Part shown: positions 54,395 through 63,332 of the stretch, in pieces
Layout: each line of letters begins with the position of its first letter
How positions within the stretch are numbered: position 1 is the first letter of the stretch
DNA from: Dolichospermum sp. DET69
Lineage (GTDB): Bacteria > Cyanobacteriota > Cyanobacteriia > Cyanobacteriales > Nostocaceae
Length of the DNA: 64,000 bases
Assembly: GCA_017355425.1 (NCBI GenBank)
Contig: CP070233.1
Location: forward strand, 164,501-228,500
Direction of reading: 5' to 3'
Notes under the pieces: generated by a model
What the model saw: only the letters and a program-made list of their open reading frames with translations
What the model was told of the DNA's origin: nothing
Database searches by the model: none
Program-made: the position numbers and the translations under genes

Positions 54395-54973
54395 ATGGCC
54401 AAGCGCAAAAAAAGCAATCTTCAATGGATTAAAGAAACCCTAGAATTAAAACCGGATCATCACTGGGAAGGACCTGATGATTATAAGATTTTTGTAGCTG
54501 GGAGAGGTGCGGTTCGCTTTAATGTTCCCCAAAATTGGGTATTTGAACCACAAGAAAAATCTTTCAAGTTCATGGATAAAAAACCACCTGATGATGATTG
54601 TTGTTTGGAGGTATCGTACAATCATTTACCTCCCAACGACTGGACACTGTTTCCCCTCAAACACACTTTGAAGAAAATCATGGAAGATGATAGCCGTGAT
54701 GTGATTGAAAGGGGAGAAGTGATTACTGTTAAGCGACAAACAGCCCGGATTATGTGGTGTCAAATTAAATTTATTGACACTCAAACTGAACCCAGAGAAG
54801 CTTTTTCGCGGACTTGTGTTGGTTTGGGTTCAAATATTCAGTGTTTGATTACCTTTGATTATTGGGCAGATCAAGCAGAGCAATTAATACCGATTTGGGA
54901 TGAAGTTATGCGGAGTTTGACACTAGGATTATATATCAGAGATCCGAGAACTGGTTTAGCTTTTCCTGATTAA
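54395..54973 (+). CDS. Hypothetical protein
   Basis: 192 aa, not recognised. ELKPDHHWEGPDDYKIFVAG, VRFNVPQNWVFEPQEKSFKF, LEVSYNHLPPNDWTLFPLKH, YWADQAEQLIPIWDEVMRSL. A soluble alpha/beta look reminiscent of PsbP/Mog1-like folds (inference from V-x-F-N-V-P-x-x-W). Basic N-terminus. Confidence 0.6.
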   Translation: MAKRKKSNLQWIKETLELKPDHHWEGPDDYKIFVAGRGAVRFNVPQNWVFEPQEKSFKFMDKKPPDDDCCLEVSYNHLPPNDWTLFPLKHTLKKIMEDDSRDVIERGEVITVKRQTARIMWCQIKFIDTQTEPREAFSRTCVGLGSNIQCLITFDYWADQAEQLIPIWDEVMRSLTLGLYIRDPRTGLAFPD

Positions 54974-54990
54974 GTAAGTGGGCGTTAAAA

Positions 54991-55110
54991 AATATAATAT
55001 AAACCTAACCCCCCAACCCCCTTCCCTACCAGGGAAGGGGGAGTCAAAGCCTCTCCCCTGGTAGGGGAGAGGTTTGGAGAGAGGTTTTATATTTAATTGT
55101 GCCAAGCTAC
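54991..55110. repeat. GCACAATTAAATATAAAACC repeat, inverse copy
   Basis: Reverse complement of the unit core at 18006-18115 and 18220-18325, with the same CCCCTTCCC/GGGAAGGGG and TCTCCCC/GGGGAGA hairpins. A third member of that family, inside the nifD element. Confidence 0.75.
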
Positions 55111-55291
55111 TTAAAATGCCGATAAAATAACCTCAGCTTGAGTTTTTGCATTACGAGTGGAGGTTGTTGGTTTGACAGTAGGTGGTGCGAATTTGGGTTA
55201 ATTGTGGATGTTGGTGAACATTATTTCCTAGATTTTGGCTAAACTAGAAGCGACAAAGCAACCCATTACAAAGATTAGTAATTCAATATTC

Positions 55292-55807
55292 ATGGCAAAT
55301 CCCACCGCAACTCTAGAAACTTCCCTTGGTACGATTACTCTTGAGCTATTCACCGATGTTATGCCTATAACGGCGGGAAATTTCATCAAATTGGCTAAAA
55401 GTGGATTTTATGATGGTCTGCATTTCCACCGTGTAATTAAAAACTTCATGGTGCAGTTTGGTTGTCCTCACAGTAAAGATCCTAGCTCTCCTCGTGCGGG
55501 TACAGGTAATAGTCCTGATGGTTGCATTCAAGATGAGCATCCTGAAGATGGGAAACTTTCTAACGAACCAGGCACTCTATCTATGGCTAATACGGGGTCC
55601 CCTAATAGTGGCAGTTGCCAGTTTTTCATCAACACTGTCCACAATCACTATCTGGATTGGTTTACACCTGGTCAATCTAAGCATCCTGTTTTCGGTCGAG
55701 TTACTGAAGGGATGGATGTATTAAAAGCCATTGAAACTACTCCCACAGGATCAGGCGATCGCCCCAAAACTCCAGTTAAAATGATCAAAGTGACTATCCA
55801 CGAATAA
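55292..55807 (+). CDS. Cyclophilin-type peptidyl-prolyl isomerase
   Basis: 171 aa from ATG 55292 ([20 protein letters not shown]); 19 upstream codons are dropped. [36 protein letters not shown] and [18 protein letters not shown] are the active-site motifs (R, F, Q, F). Cytoplasmic. An unusual passenger for a nif excision element. Confidence 0.92.
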   Translation: MANPTATLETSLGTITLELFTDVMPITAGNFIKLAKSGFYDGLHFHRVIKNFMVQFGCPHSKDPSSPRAGTGNSPDGCIQDEHPEDGKLSNEPGTLSMANTGSPNSGSCQFFINTVHNHYLDWFTPGQSKHPVFGRVTEGMDVLKAIETTPTGSGDRPKTPVKMIKVTIHE

Positions 55808-55914
55808 AATCAAGGATTTAGTGCGGAGGTTTCTCCGCACACCGTTATCTTCAGGCACAATCCCATGTTTTTCATGAAAGAACTCCACAGAACAACTAAT
55901 TCGGATGAAACAAA

Positions 55915-56490
55915 CTAACCTTGAGTTTCTTCTTCAGTAAAGATAGGAGGCCATAATTCAGAAACAGCTAATTCCCAACCTGGAAAAAGTTCTGGTAAAG
56001 TTAAAATATCGCCATTATTTAAAATAGTTGGTTTACTTTGATGACGATAAACAGTTACAGTTTCTTCATCAGGATCAATTAAAATTCCAATAATCGCACC
56101 TAATTTGATAAAGTTGAGAATTTTAGTAACTAAAGGTTTAATTCTATCACTTTGAGATTTAATTTCTACTACTAAATCTGGTACAAGTTCGCCAAAATAC
56201 CGGGGACTTTGACGCAGACGTGCAGCCCGCACAAAAGAAACATCTGGTGCGGTGAGGTTGCTATCAGGTAAAATAAAACCCCCAGCAGAATCAAATACTC
56301 TTCCTAAACGACGAGGATTTACCCAAGCAAAGAGGAAAGCAATTAAACGACTACTAATTTCACTAGATACAATATCTGATGGACCCACTATAGAAATTTT
56401 CCCGTTTGTTAATTCAACATCATAATCTAAACCAGCTTCACTGAAAGCGGTTTGAACTTGTTCTACATCTTTAAGGGTCATGATTGGCAT
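55915..56490 (-). CDS. Uma2-family putative endonuclease 4
   Basis: 191 aa. MTLKDVEQVQTAFSEAGLDY, LTAPDVSFVRAARLRQSPRY, DLVVEIKSQSDRI, GAIIGILIDPDEETVTVY. The E-x-K of Uma2 is intact here (VVEIKS). Monocistronic. Confidence 0.85.
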   Translation of the reverse strand: MPIMTLKDVEQVQTAFSEAGLDYDVELTNGKISIVGPSDIVSSEISSRLIAFLFAWVNPRRLGRVFDSAGGFILPDSNLTAPDVSFVRAARLRQSPRYFGELVPDLVVEIKSQSDRIKPLVTKILNFIKLGAIIGILIDPDEETVTVYRHQSKPTILNNGDILTLPELFPGWELAVSELWPPIFTEEETQG

Positions 56491-56510
56491 AAAATAATCC
56501 TGCTAATATA

Positions 56511-56733
56511 TAAGAGGGTGTTTGAAAAGTCTAATTTATACCCACCTGGCGACTAGAAGTCACAGCTACACAGACAAAACCCACCTTCGTGGGTTAAATA
56601 ACCTTAATTTTTCGTTAGTCCACGCACCATCTGGACTTTGCTTGTGTAGTAGCGTACCCTTCGGGAAGCAAGCTACGCGAAGCGTGCCGGAGGCATCTTT
56701 ATATTCGCCCAAAACTTTTCAAACATCCTCTAA
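56511..56733. mobile_element. MITE family A, copy 6
   Basis: The element 56514-56730 has ends GAGGGTGTTTGAAAAGT and CTTTTCAAACATCCTC, the most perfect inverted repeat of the set (about 16 bp), with TAA flanks. It sits within the nifD element, upstream of Uma2-4. Confidence 0.88.
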
Positions 56734-56776
56734 AGTTGGGGTAATTAAAACAAACACAATTTGATTTTAGATTTCC

Positions 56777-57565
56777 TTAAATCGTATCTGGATCAATATT
56801 TAACTCTCTCAATTTTGCGGCTAACCTTTGGGATTTTTCATCTGATATTTTCGCCTTTTCTGCTTCCATTGCTGCTCTTGTTGCTTCCATCTCTGCTCTT
56901 GTTGCTTCCATCTCTGCTCTTGTCGTTTCCATCTCTGCGCTTTCTTCCGGTGTAGGAACTAAAACTCCTGATGACGTAAAATATCTTAATAAACCCTCAT
57001 GAATCCCTAAATATAACCCCAATTCTTCACTCCATAAATGTCCTTTTTCATTAGGTTGTAAGGGTTGATATTTGCCACTGATTAAATTAAATCCTGCAAA
57101 TTCTAATGTATAAGGATCAAACCAAAAATAATCAGGTGTACGGAAAGTATCTTGATAAAGTAGTTTTTTAGTTTCTCTATCAGTTTTAGCTGTAGTTGGT
57201 GAAAGAATTTCGATAATGACATGAGGATATTTGCCATTTTCTTCCCACACTACCCAACTTTTTCTAGTTTTCCGTTCTGTTCCTAAAACTACGAAAAAAT
57301 CTGGACCTCTAACATCTTCTGATTTTTTTTGATGAGGACTATAGTAAATACTTAGGTTTCCGACAGCATAAAAATCAGTTCTTTCCTTCCATAGCCATTC
57401 TAAACATTTAAAGAGGAGAATAATTTGTCGTAAATGTAGTTCTGTTTCCACAGGAGGTTCATCACTATATAGGTCACTGGGGGGGAAAATGATATCTTCT
57501 GATATATCTTCTGATGTGTTAGTTTGTAATTCCAGTGCTTGAGTAATCATCATGTATGATACCAA
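56777..57565 (-). CDS. Uma2-family putative endonuclease 5, inverse copy of number 1
   Basis: 262 aa. Same body as 47395 (PPSDLYSDEPPVETELHL, RGPDFFVVLGTERKTRKSWV, VIIEILSPTTAKTDRE, LAAKLRELNIDPDTI). Differs by a short SED insertion near the N-terminus and by the 7-residue repeat EMEATRA/EMETTRA, three to four times near residue 215-240, encoded by tandem 21-bp units. Confidence 0.85.
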   Translation of the reverse strand: MVSYMMITQALELQTNTSEDISEDIIFPPSDLYSDEPPVETELHLRQIILLFKCLEWLWKERTDFYAVGNLSIYYSPHQKKSEDVRGPDFFVVLGTERKTRKSWVVWEENGKYPHVIIEILSPTTAKTDRETKKLLYQDTFRTPDYFWFDPYTLEFAGFNLISGKYQPLQPNEKGHLWSEELGLYLGIHEGLLRYFTSSGVLVPTPEESAEMETTRAEMEATRAEMEATRAAMEAEKAKISDEKSQRLAAKLRELNIDPDTI

Positions 57566-58036
57566 GTAATTATTGATTTATTGTAGCATTAATTGTCAAT
57601 TACTTTCACTGAATTATCGCAAATCTCTTAAACATTTGCCATAGCTTTTTGCCGTCATCCACACGATCTAAAAATTGCTCGACCAAAAGGAACTTACCTT
57701 AAGGGACTTCAAATTAAAAAAATACCCAAAAATTTTTTGTGGTGCGGGACGAAAAGCCCGCTAACCATCAAGGACGGGCAGGATGCCCATCCCACAAAAT
57801 TGGGTAATTTATTTTTTGGTGTTCCCTAAGAACAAGCCCCATATCTCATCAACCGCCTTGTCACCCGTTAAGCAGAAAATTAACACACATTGAAATGGCT
57901 AATTCTAGGTCATTAAATGGTAGCATAGATGATTACTTATGGTAACTATTTATAGTAAATATTGGACTGATTTGGCACAAGGTTGTTAGATGTTGTTGAG
58001 ACGTTTTTTAACTTCCCTTTGATATTTCTTGTTAGT
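57566..58036. other. Spacer with family B element
   Basis: No gene. Holds the MITE at 57703-57826; the rest is AT-rich. Promoter of the NTF2-like gene expected near 57960-58030. Confidence 0.55.
57700..57829. mobile_element. MITE family B, copy 3
   Basis: The element 57703-57826 has ends GGGACTTCAAATT and GGTGTTCCC and is flanked by TAA on both sides. Interior CGGGACGAAAAGCCCG and GGGCAGGATGCCCATCCC. Confidence 0.8.
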
Positions 58037-58669
58037 ATGCATACCAACCCCTTTAAACAATTACAAGTCAATCTTTCTGTAACCGCTGCTACTATAGCCT
58101 TGTTGGTTACTGCGCCATCAATGGCTCATGGTCAAGTTAATAGTACCACCACTAAGCCGACCTCATCAAATTCTAAGACATCAGTAGTTAATATATCCAT
58201 TACTGAGGCTGAAGTGCTGGCTGCTCAAAAAGCCTGGGGTGAAGCACTGGTTTCTATCAGTACCACCTATGATGAAAAGGGGATAGCCGCTGCTAGAACA
58301 TTGGCTGACAATATAATAAATAAAGCATATGCTTATCAATCGGGATTGGTGTTGTTCAAGCCAACCTTGACAACTGGAGACCAGACCTTCCGCACGACAC
58401 ACAAAGGAGCTTTGTCTTATTTTGTGGGTGGTGATTCTTCCTTCCCTAAAGATACTGGTTTTGCTCTCAAAGGATGGCGAAAGGTGGAAATTCGCAACGC
58501 TGGTATTTTTATTGTTGGTAATACTGCTACCACTATGGGTAATGTTTCCATAACTGATAAAACAGGTAAAGTCACAACAGTAGATAAAACCTGGCAGTTT
58601 ATTAGAGGTAGTGATGGAAAATTGCGTATTATTGTACACCATTCTTCTCTGCCCTATAGTCCAAAATAA
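58037..58669 (+). CDS. Exported NTF2-like protein
   Basis: 210 aa from ATG 58037. Signal peptide (LSVTAATIALLVTAPSMAHG), then a Ser/Thr linker, VVNISITEAEVLAAQKAWGE, TFRTTHKGALSYFVGGD, TATTMGNVSITDKTGKVTTV, and IIVHHSSLPYSPK. A cyanobacterial/algal secreted SnoaL-like family that databases sometimes call phosphoribosyl-AMP cyclohydrolase, a label the motifs do not support. Confidence 0.7.
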   Translation: MHTNPFKQLQVNLSVTAATIALLVTAPSMAHGQVNSTTTKPTSSNSKTSVVNISITEAEVLAAQKAWGEALVSISTTYDEKGIAAARTLADNIINKAYAYQSGLVLFKPTLTTGDQTFRTTHKGALSYFVGGDSSFPKDTGFALKGWRKVEIRNAGIFIVGNTATTMGNVSITDKTGKVTTVDKTWQFIRGSDGKLRIIVHHSSLPYSPK

Positions 58670-58680
58670 ATATGAAATAG

Positions 58681-58710
58681 ACCCCTGACTTCTCTAAGAA
58701 GTCGGGGATA
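58681..58710. repeat. Dispersed palindrome after the NTF2-like gene
   Basis: CCCTGACTTCTCTAAGAAGTC, a diverged GATCCCCGACTTCTT member 12 bp past the stop; likely terminator. Confidence 0.6.
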
Positions 58711-58782
58711 TGAAATAACTCTATTGATGAGCGATCTGCTGGGAGCAGTGCCTTTAGAAATGAGGAAATCTAATCAACATTT

Positions 58783-58983
58783 ATGATTATTGTTATGCGA
58801 TCGCAGTTACTTCAAAATGCTAATTGGATTGGAATTTCGATTATTAGCCAGATTGAATTCTTAGTGTTTTCTGGGCTAACGGAAAGCGATATTCAACTGT
58901 TTCAACAATTTATTGAGCAGGTGGAAATTGTTGGTTTGACAGCGAGTGATGCCGTATTAGTTGAGAAGATTATTACCAAGTAA
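58783..58983 (+). pseudogene. PIN-domain (VapC) internal fragment
   Basis: 66 aa. NANWIGISIISQIEFLVFSG, then LFQQFIEQVEIVGLTASDAV, the middle of a PIN toxin (S-x-I-x-x-I-E-x-L). The first Asp motif and the last two acidic motifs are missing. A HIP1 site overlaps the start. Non-functional. Confidence 0.6.
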
Positions 58984-59019
58984 TTATTGGTTTATTGTAG
59001 CATTAATTGTCAGAAATGG

Positions 59020-59135
59020 CTAACGCCACGCCGCGCTATCAGGATGTCCAGGATTTAAGGATTTACAGGATGTGATTGATTATTTTTTCAAATTATGTTG
59101 GGTTGTGTTGTTGCGTAACCCAACCTACAAACTAA
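59020..59135. repeat. Dispersed TCAGGATGTCCAGGATTTAAGG repeat
   Basis: A CAGGATGTCCAGGATTTAAG block followed by TTATTTTTTCAAATTATGTT and GGGTT...AACCCAACCTAC. A near copy lies at 59742-59832, so the two bracket the DUF433/DUF5615 pair as direct repeats. Confidence 0.75.
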
Positions 59136-59137
59136 AA

Positions 59138-59479
59138 CTATTTGAATGCTTCGATTTGATCGGAATAAACATTAATTAGTTTGTGATTAATAACTAACAT
59201 TTCAATCTCCGGCCAAACTCTAGCTAGAAATGAATGAAATTCACGTTTTCGCATATTCCCAAAACGCAGATGTACTATTTTAGGTGGGGATAAATCAACC
59301 ATTAACCGATCCGAAAAATCAGCATCTTTGGTAACAATTACCAATTCTTTTTCCTTTGCATATTCCCAAATTTGGGTATCACTCGGACTATTCCCTAAAA
59401 TGGAAACATGAATGATGGGCAAAGATGGAATAAATTGGATTTTAATAGGGAGATTTTCATCAAATAAAAATCCATTCAT
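59138..59479 (-). CDS. DUF5615 PIN-like toxin
   Basis: 113 aa from ATG 59479 (MNGFLFDENLPIKIQFIPSL). FDEN, VTKDADFSDR and VHLRFGNM fit the DUF5615 site. Overlaps the DUF433 antitoxin by 4 bp. Confidence 0.85.
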   Translation of the reverse strand: MNGFLFDENLPIKIQFIPSLPIIHVSILGNSPSDTQIWEYAKEKELVIVTKDADFSDRLMVDLSPPKIVHLRFGNMRKREFHSFLARVWPEIEMLVINHKLINVYSDQIEAFK

Positions 59480-59700
59480 GCAATTTTTCTCACTTCGTAA
59501 TGATTCCCCATCAATTTTGCTGCGAATTGGATGCAAGCATAAATATCTTCCCTTTCTAAAGATGGGTATTCTTCTAATATTTCCTCGATAGAATCACCTG
59601 CACCTAAAAATTCCATAATTGTTTGTACTGTAATTCGAGTGTTAGCAATAATAGGTCTTCCATTACAAATATCTGGATTAATATTGATTCTAGTTGCCAT
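59476..59700 (-). CDS. DUF433 antitoxin
   Basis: 74 aa. INPDICNGRPIIANTRITVQ, TIMEFLGAGDSIEEILEEYP, SLEREDIYACIQFAAKL, a complete DUF433 HTH. First gene of the pair. Confidence 0.88.
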   Translation of the reverse strand: MATRININPDICNGRPIIANTRITVQTIMEFLGAGDSIEEILEEYPSLEREDIYACIQFAAKLMGNHYEVRKIA

Positions 59701-59973
59701 TTTGTTTACTCCTTTTGATGGTTTATTAATTGTAGCATTTGTCAGAATCAGGATGTCCAGGATTTTAGGATTTACAGGATGTAATGGATTATTTTTTCAA
59801 ATTATATTGGGTTTTGCTGTTGCTTAACCCAAGTTTATATCTTAAAGGTATGTTAGAGGAAGTGGTAGACCATACCTACAGGTTTATAAATTTGCTAGTA
59901 TTAAATCTTGACGCTGAGTGAAATTATACTCTAAAATTATACTGAATCAAATCAAATTGGAGTTTATATATCC

Positions 59974-60732
59974 ATGATCAACCAGCAAAATACAAGTAAT
60001 AAAGTTATTCAAGAACTACAAAACCAAATTGGCGACAAAATCATCGCTTCTTTTGATATGGTTGCACAAGATAGAAGTAATTATTTTGCTAAAAATCCTT
60101 ATCAACATCAAAGACCTTCCACAGAGTCAGCTAATTCAATTGTGAATGGCTATGCAAAATGTAATGGAGGGATATCAGCAGCAGCTAATTTAGTACCAGC
60201 AGGTCCATTGGGAATATTAGCAGTTGCTCCAGAAATTATCACAGTAATGCGAAACCAAATTGCGATGATTTATGATGTGGGTGTAGCTTATGACAAGCAG
60301 CAATATTTAAACAAAGAACTATTAGCAAGTGTCTTAATTTCTTCATTGGGTACAGCAGCAAATAGAGTTATTGTTATCAAAGCTAGTGAAATTATCGCTA
60401 GAAAATTAACCCCGTCCATGTTTAAACGTATAGTTCATCAATTAACAGCAACCGTAGTCAACAGCGCAGCGAAATCAAGCGTTAGCAAATGGTTGCCTGG
60501 AGTTGGTCCTACTGCTATGGGTTTATGGTCAGCCTATTCAACTAAACAAGTAGGTAATAAGGCTATTCAAATATTTGAAAAAGAAATTGAGATATTAGAT
60601 GAGACTCAATCATTAAGTGAAAGTAGCATTGAATATACTGATAATCTTTTTCCTACAGCTGACAACTTTACATACCGTTACATACCTTTAAATTTTCCTG
60701 TTTACCTACTTAATACAAACCTTAAACATTAA
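59974..60732 (+). CDS. EcsC/DUF697-like protein
   Basis: 252 aa. Hydrophobic glycine-rich helices GISAAANLVPAGPLGILAVA and LLASVLISSLGTAANRVIVI, then KWLPGVGPTAMGLWSAYSTK, as in EcsC and DUF697 membrane-associated proteins. Probably inserts in or lies on membranes; role unknown. Confidence 0.6.
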   Translation: MINQQNTSNKVIQELQNQIGDKIIASFDMVAQDRSNYFAKNPYQHQRPSTESANSIVNGYAKCNGGISAAANLVPAGPLGILAVAPEIITVMRNQIAMIYDVGVAYDKQQYLNKELLASVLISSLGTAANRVIVIKASEIIARKLTPSMFKRIVHQLTATVVNSAAKSSVSKWLPGVGPTAMGLWSAYSTKQVGNKAIQIFEKEIEILDETQSLSESSIEYTDNLFPTADNFTYRYIPLNFPVYLLNTNLKH

Positions 60733-60797
60733 TGATAGCGATCGCACTTTCCCAAATATCCAATGATAAGATCAAGAAAACTAAAGATAATTTACCA

Positions 60798-61046
60798 ATG
60801 ACAACTACACTAGTTAAACCATCCCAATTACTACCTGAAGGAATCTGCATCAAGCATATCAACAACCTCATGCTATTCAAATTTACCGATAAGCTAGGTG
60901 AACGGATGCAAGAACTGCTTGATAAAAACAAATTAGATACCCTCACCCCAGAGGAAGCAATAGAACTAGAGGCAATAGGTGAACTTGACGACATCTTCAG
61001 TTATATTAACGCTGCTGTTGCCGCTCAAGACCATGCCCATTCCTAA
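60798..61046 (+). CDS. Small acidic protein upstream of HNH nuclease
   Basis: 82 aa from ATG 60798 (MTTTLVKPSQLLPEGICIKH). MQELLDKNKLDTLTPEEAIE, LEAIGELDDIFSYINAAVAA. Overlaps the HNH gene by 14 bp, so the two are coupled; such small partners are frequent before cyanobacterial HNH genes. May be an inhibitor or accessory (inference). Confidence 0.65.
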   Translation: MTTTLVKPSQLLPEGICIKHINNLMLFKFTDKLGERMQELLDKNKLDTLTPEEAIELEAIGELDDIFSYINAAVAAQDHAHS

Positions 61047-61479
61047 AACTCTTTATCAGCAAGTCAGACAACGCGCTCAATGTCGCTGCGAATACTGTCA
61101 CTACCCTGAACTTCTCAGCACAGCACCTCTTTCTATTGACCATTTGCAACCTCAATCTCTGGGAGGTACGGATAATTTCGATAATCTTGCTCTGGCCTGT
61201 CGTCGTTGCAACGAAAGACGCTACAACTTCACTACGGGTATTGATCCTGATACGGGAAAAGAAACTCCCTTGTTTAATCCCCGTCAGCAAATCTGGTCTG
61301 AACACTTTATCTGGAAATATGACGGCTTATGTATTATTGGTACTACTCCTACGGGGTGTGCAACCTGTGAACGTCTTGATCTAAATGATGAACGTCGTGG
61401 AGAAAAATTCATTCAGAAATCTCGACAAAGATGGGTTGAAAGTGGTCTACATCCTCCTGAAGATGATCCACAAGAATGA
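61033..61479 (+). CDS. HNH endonuclease
   Basis: 148 aa from ATG 61033. RAQCRCEYCHYPELLSTAPL, SIDHLQPQSLGGTDNFDNLA, CRRCNERRYNFTTG: zinc CxxC pairs around the D-H...N catalytic core. Could act as a homing-type nuclease that helps the nifD element persist (inference). Confidence 0.87.
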   Translation: MPIPKTLYQQVRQRAQCRCEYCHYPELLSTAPLSIDHLQPQSLGGTDNFDNLALACRRCNERRYNFTTGIDPDTGKETPLFNPRQQIWSEHFIWKYDGLCIIGTTPTGCATCERLDLNDERRGEKFIQKSRQRWVESGLHPPEDDPQE

Positions 61480-61763
61480 TGGAAAAAATAGTTATTAGGG
61501 TACATTGGACAAATAATCTAATTAGAAAAAGATCAATTAAAAATCTAACAGACCCTAGTATTTAGTCTAATAAAATTCCCAATAAAAAAGTTTTCTATTG
61601 AACATTCTTGATTTAAGCCAAATTTAAGCCAAATCTCAAAATCAGATATAATCAGACTTTTACTACTTGCAGTTATCCACAAACAATGTTATTATCAAAC
61701 ATAATAAATTTCATTTAGTCTAAAAATTAAACTCTCTTAATTCCCCAACAAAAAAACCTCAAC
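61480..61763. other. Spacer at the nifD end of the element
   Basis: 284 bp, no gene. Contains TTTAAGCCAAATTTAAGCCA, a short direct repeat at about 61613-61635. Otherwise AT-rich. Confidence 0.5.
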
Positions 61764-63158
61764 TTAACGCACCTTTCCACCAACATAATCAAGTTCGGAG
61801 TAATCCCAAGAGTGCATTTGACGGAAAGGAAGACCCATCTTTTGGAAGACATACTTCTCTTTCACACCAGAAGCAACTAAGTCTGGCTTCAATGCTTTGA
61901 TGAACTCTTCAAATTCGTAAGCGGTAACGTCGTCATAAACGATTGTTCCGTTTTCGATGTAGTGAGTAGTACGTTTATAGTCGTCATTATGAGCGAACTC
62001 ATAACCTGTACCAATCATCTTCATTCCTAAATCTTGGAAAGCGGGAACAACGTGACGAGGACGTAGACCACCAACCATCATTGCAACTGTCTTACCTTCC
62101 AAACGGGGGCGATATTGACCAACAATCGCATCCATTGTGGGTTGGTATTTAGCAATTACTTTTTCAGCATTTGCTTGAATCTTCGCGTCAAACTTAGAAG
62201 CGATTTCACGTAAAGATGCTGCAATCTTGGTAGGTCCAAAGAAATTATATTCTAACCAGGGTATACCATAAGCCTCTTCCATATGTCTGCTGATGTAGTT
62301 CATCGAGCGGTAACAGTGGATGAGGTTCATCTTCACGTTGGGGGTCATCAACATTTCGTTGATTGTACCGTCACCAGACCATTGAGCAACAACACGCAAA
62401 CCGATTTCTTCTAATAAGATGCGGCTGGCCCAAGCGTCACCACCGATGTTGTAGTCACCAATGATGGCTACGTCATAAGGAGTGCCTTCAAACTTGAGAG
62501 TACCGTCTTTCTTAGCTTTGTCTGCTCTGGGGAATACCCAGTCACGAATCATGTCGTTAGCGATGTGGTGTCCTAAAGACTGAGACACACCACGGAAACC
62601 TTCGCAACGGACAGGAATAACTGGCTTACCGATGGTTTTGGATGTATTTCTAGCTACTGCTTCGATGTCATCCCCAATTAGACCGATAGGACATTCAGAT
62701 TGAATAGAAACCCCACGGTTTAAAGGGAATAATACGTCTAATTCTTCAATTAATTTAGTGAGTTTCTTGTCACCACCAAACACGATGTCGCGTTCTTGGA
62801 AGTCGGAGGTGAAGTTCATAGTACCAAAGGTATCAATACCTGTTGTACCTAAGTAGTAGTTACGACGACCAGACCAAGACCAGTAACCGCAACCTACAGG
62901 ACCATGACTGATGTGGATCATGTCCTTGATAGGACCCCAAACCACACCTTTAGAACCTGCGTAAGCACAACCACGAGCGGTCATTACACCAGGTAAAGAT
63001 TTGATGTTAGATTTAACACCACAATCAGCCTTACCTTCTTCATATACATTTAAATGCTTCTCACGCTTCTTAGCAGCTTTTTCGGGGTAAGCTTTGAGAA
63101 CTTCTTTAACTAGTTCTTTTCTTTGTTCAACAATCTTCTTGTCGTCGGTCGAAGCCAT
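61764..63158 (-). CDS. nifD: nifD 5' segment, MoFe protein alpha subunit, interrupted
   Basis: 464-codon frame, of which the first 454 are NifD. P-cluster cysteines in [33 protein letters not shown]; FeMo-co Cys in [10 protein letters not shown]; His of MHSWDYS is the cofactor ligand. The last ten codons ([10 protein letters not shown]) belong to the element. The true C-terminus is at 46873-47019. Without excision the protein is short by 46 residues. Confidence 0.97.
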   Translation of the reverse strand: MASTDDKKIVEQRKELVKEVLKAYPEKAAKKREKHLNVYEEGKADCGVKSNIKSLPGVMTARGCAYAGSKGVVWGPIKDMIHISHGPVGCGYWSWSGRRNYYLGTTGIDTFGTMNFTSDFQERDIVFGGDKKLTKLIEELDVLFPLNRGVSIQSECPIGLIGDDIEAVARNTSKTIGKPVIPVRCEGFRGVSQSLGHHIANDMIRDWVFPRADKAKKDGTLKFEGTPYDVAIIGDYNIGGDAWASRILLEEIGLRVVAQWSGDGTINEMLMTPNVKMNLIHCYRSMNYISRHMEEAYGIPWLEYNFFGPTKIAASLREIASKFDAKIQANAEKVIAKYQPTMDAIVGQYRPRLEGKTVAMMVGGLRPRHVVPAFQDLGMKMIGTGYEFAHNDDYKRTTHYIENGTIVYDDVTAYEFEEFIKALKPDLVASGVKEKYVFQKMGLPFRQMHSWDYSELDYVGGKVR

Positions 63159-63256
63159 TGTTAATCTCTCTTGCTCCTAAGGGAACGCAATTAGGGATGA
63201 GGTTGAGGTGTTTGGGGATATTAAGTCCCCTATTGTGATAGAGGAAATGTTGGTCA

Positions 63257-63290
63257 AAGGTGAGAGCTTTTGATGTGATGCTCTCTGCCT
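63257..63290 (-). promoter_or_regulatory. Stem-loop in the nifH-nifD spacer
   Basis: AAAGG-T-GAGAGC loop GCTCTC-TG-CCTTT on the plus strand, readable as a hairpin on the minus strand 50 bp after nifH. Such stems are thought to stabilise the abundant nifH monocistronic message; inferred here. Confidence 0.5.
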
Positions 63291-63332
63291 TTTTCCTGGT
63301 GCTAAAAATTCTTTCTTCGTAGCGAATTATGC

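Larger units (their letters stand above)
47013..61802. mobile_element. nifD interruption element (about 14.8 kb)
   Basis: Bounded by direct copies of CGGAGTA (plus strand) at 47013-47019 and 61796-61802, inside nifD. It contains its own XisA recombinase at 49107. The cargo listed below is unrelated to N2 fixation. Larger than the 11-kb Anabaena 7120 element. In heterocysts of relatives XisA excises it to restore nifD; the same is inferred here. Confidence 0.93.
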
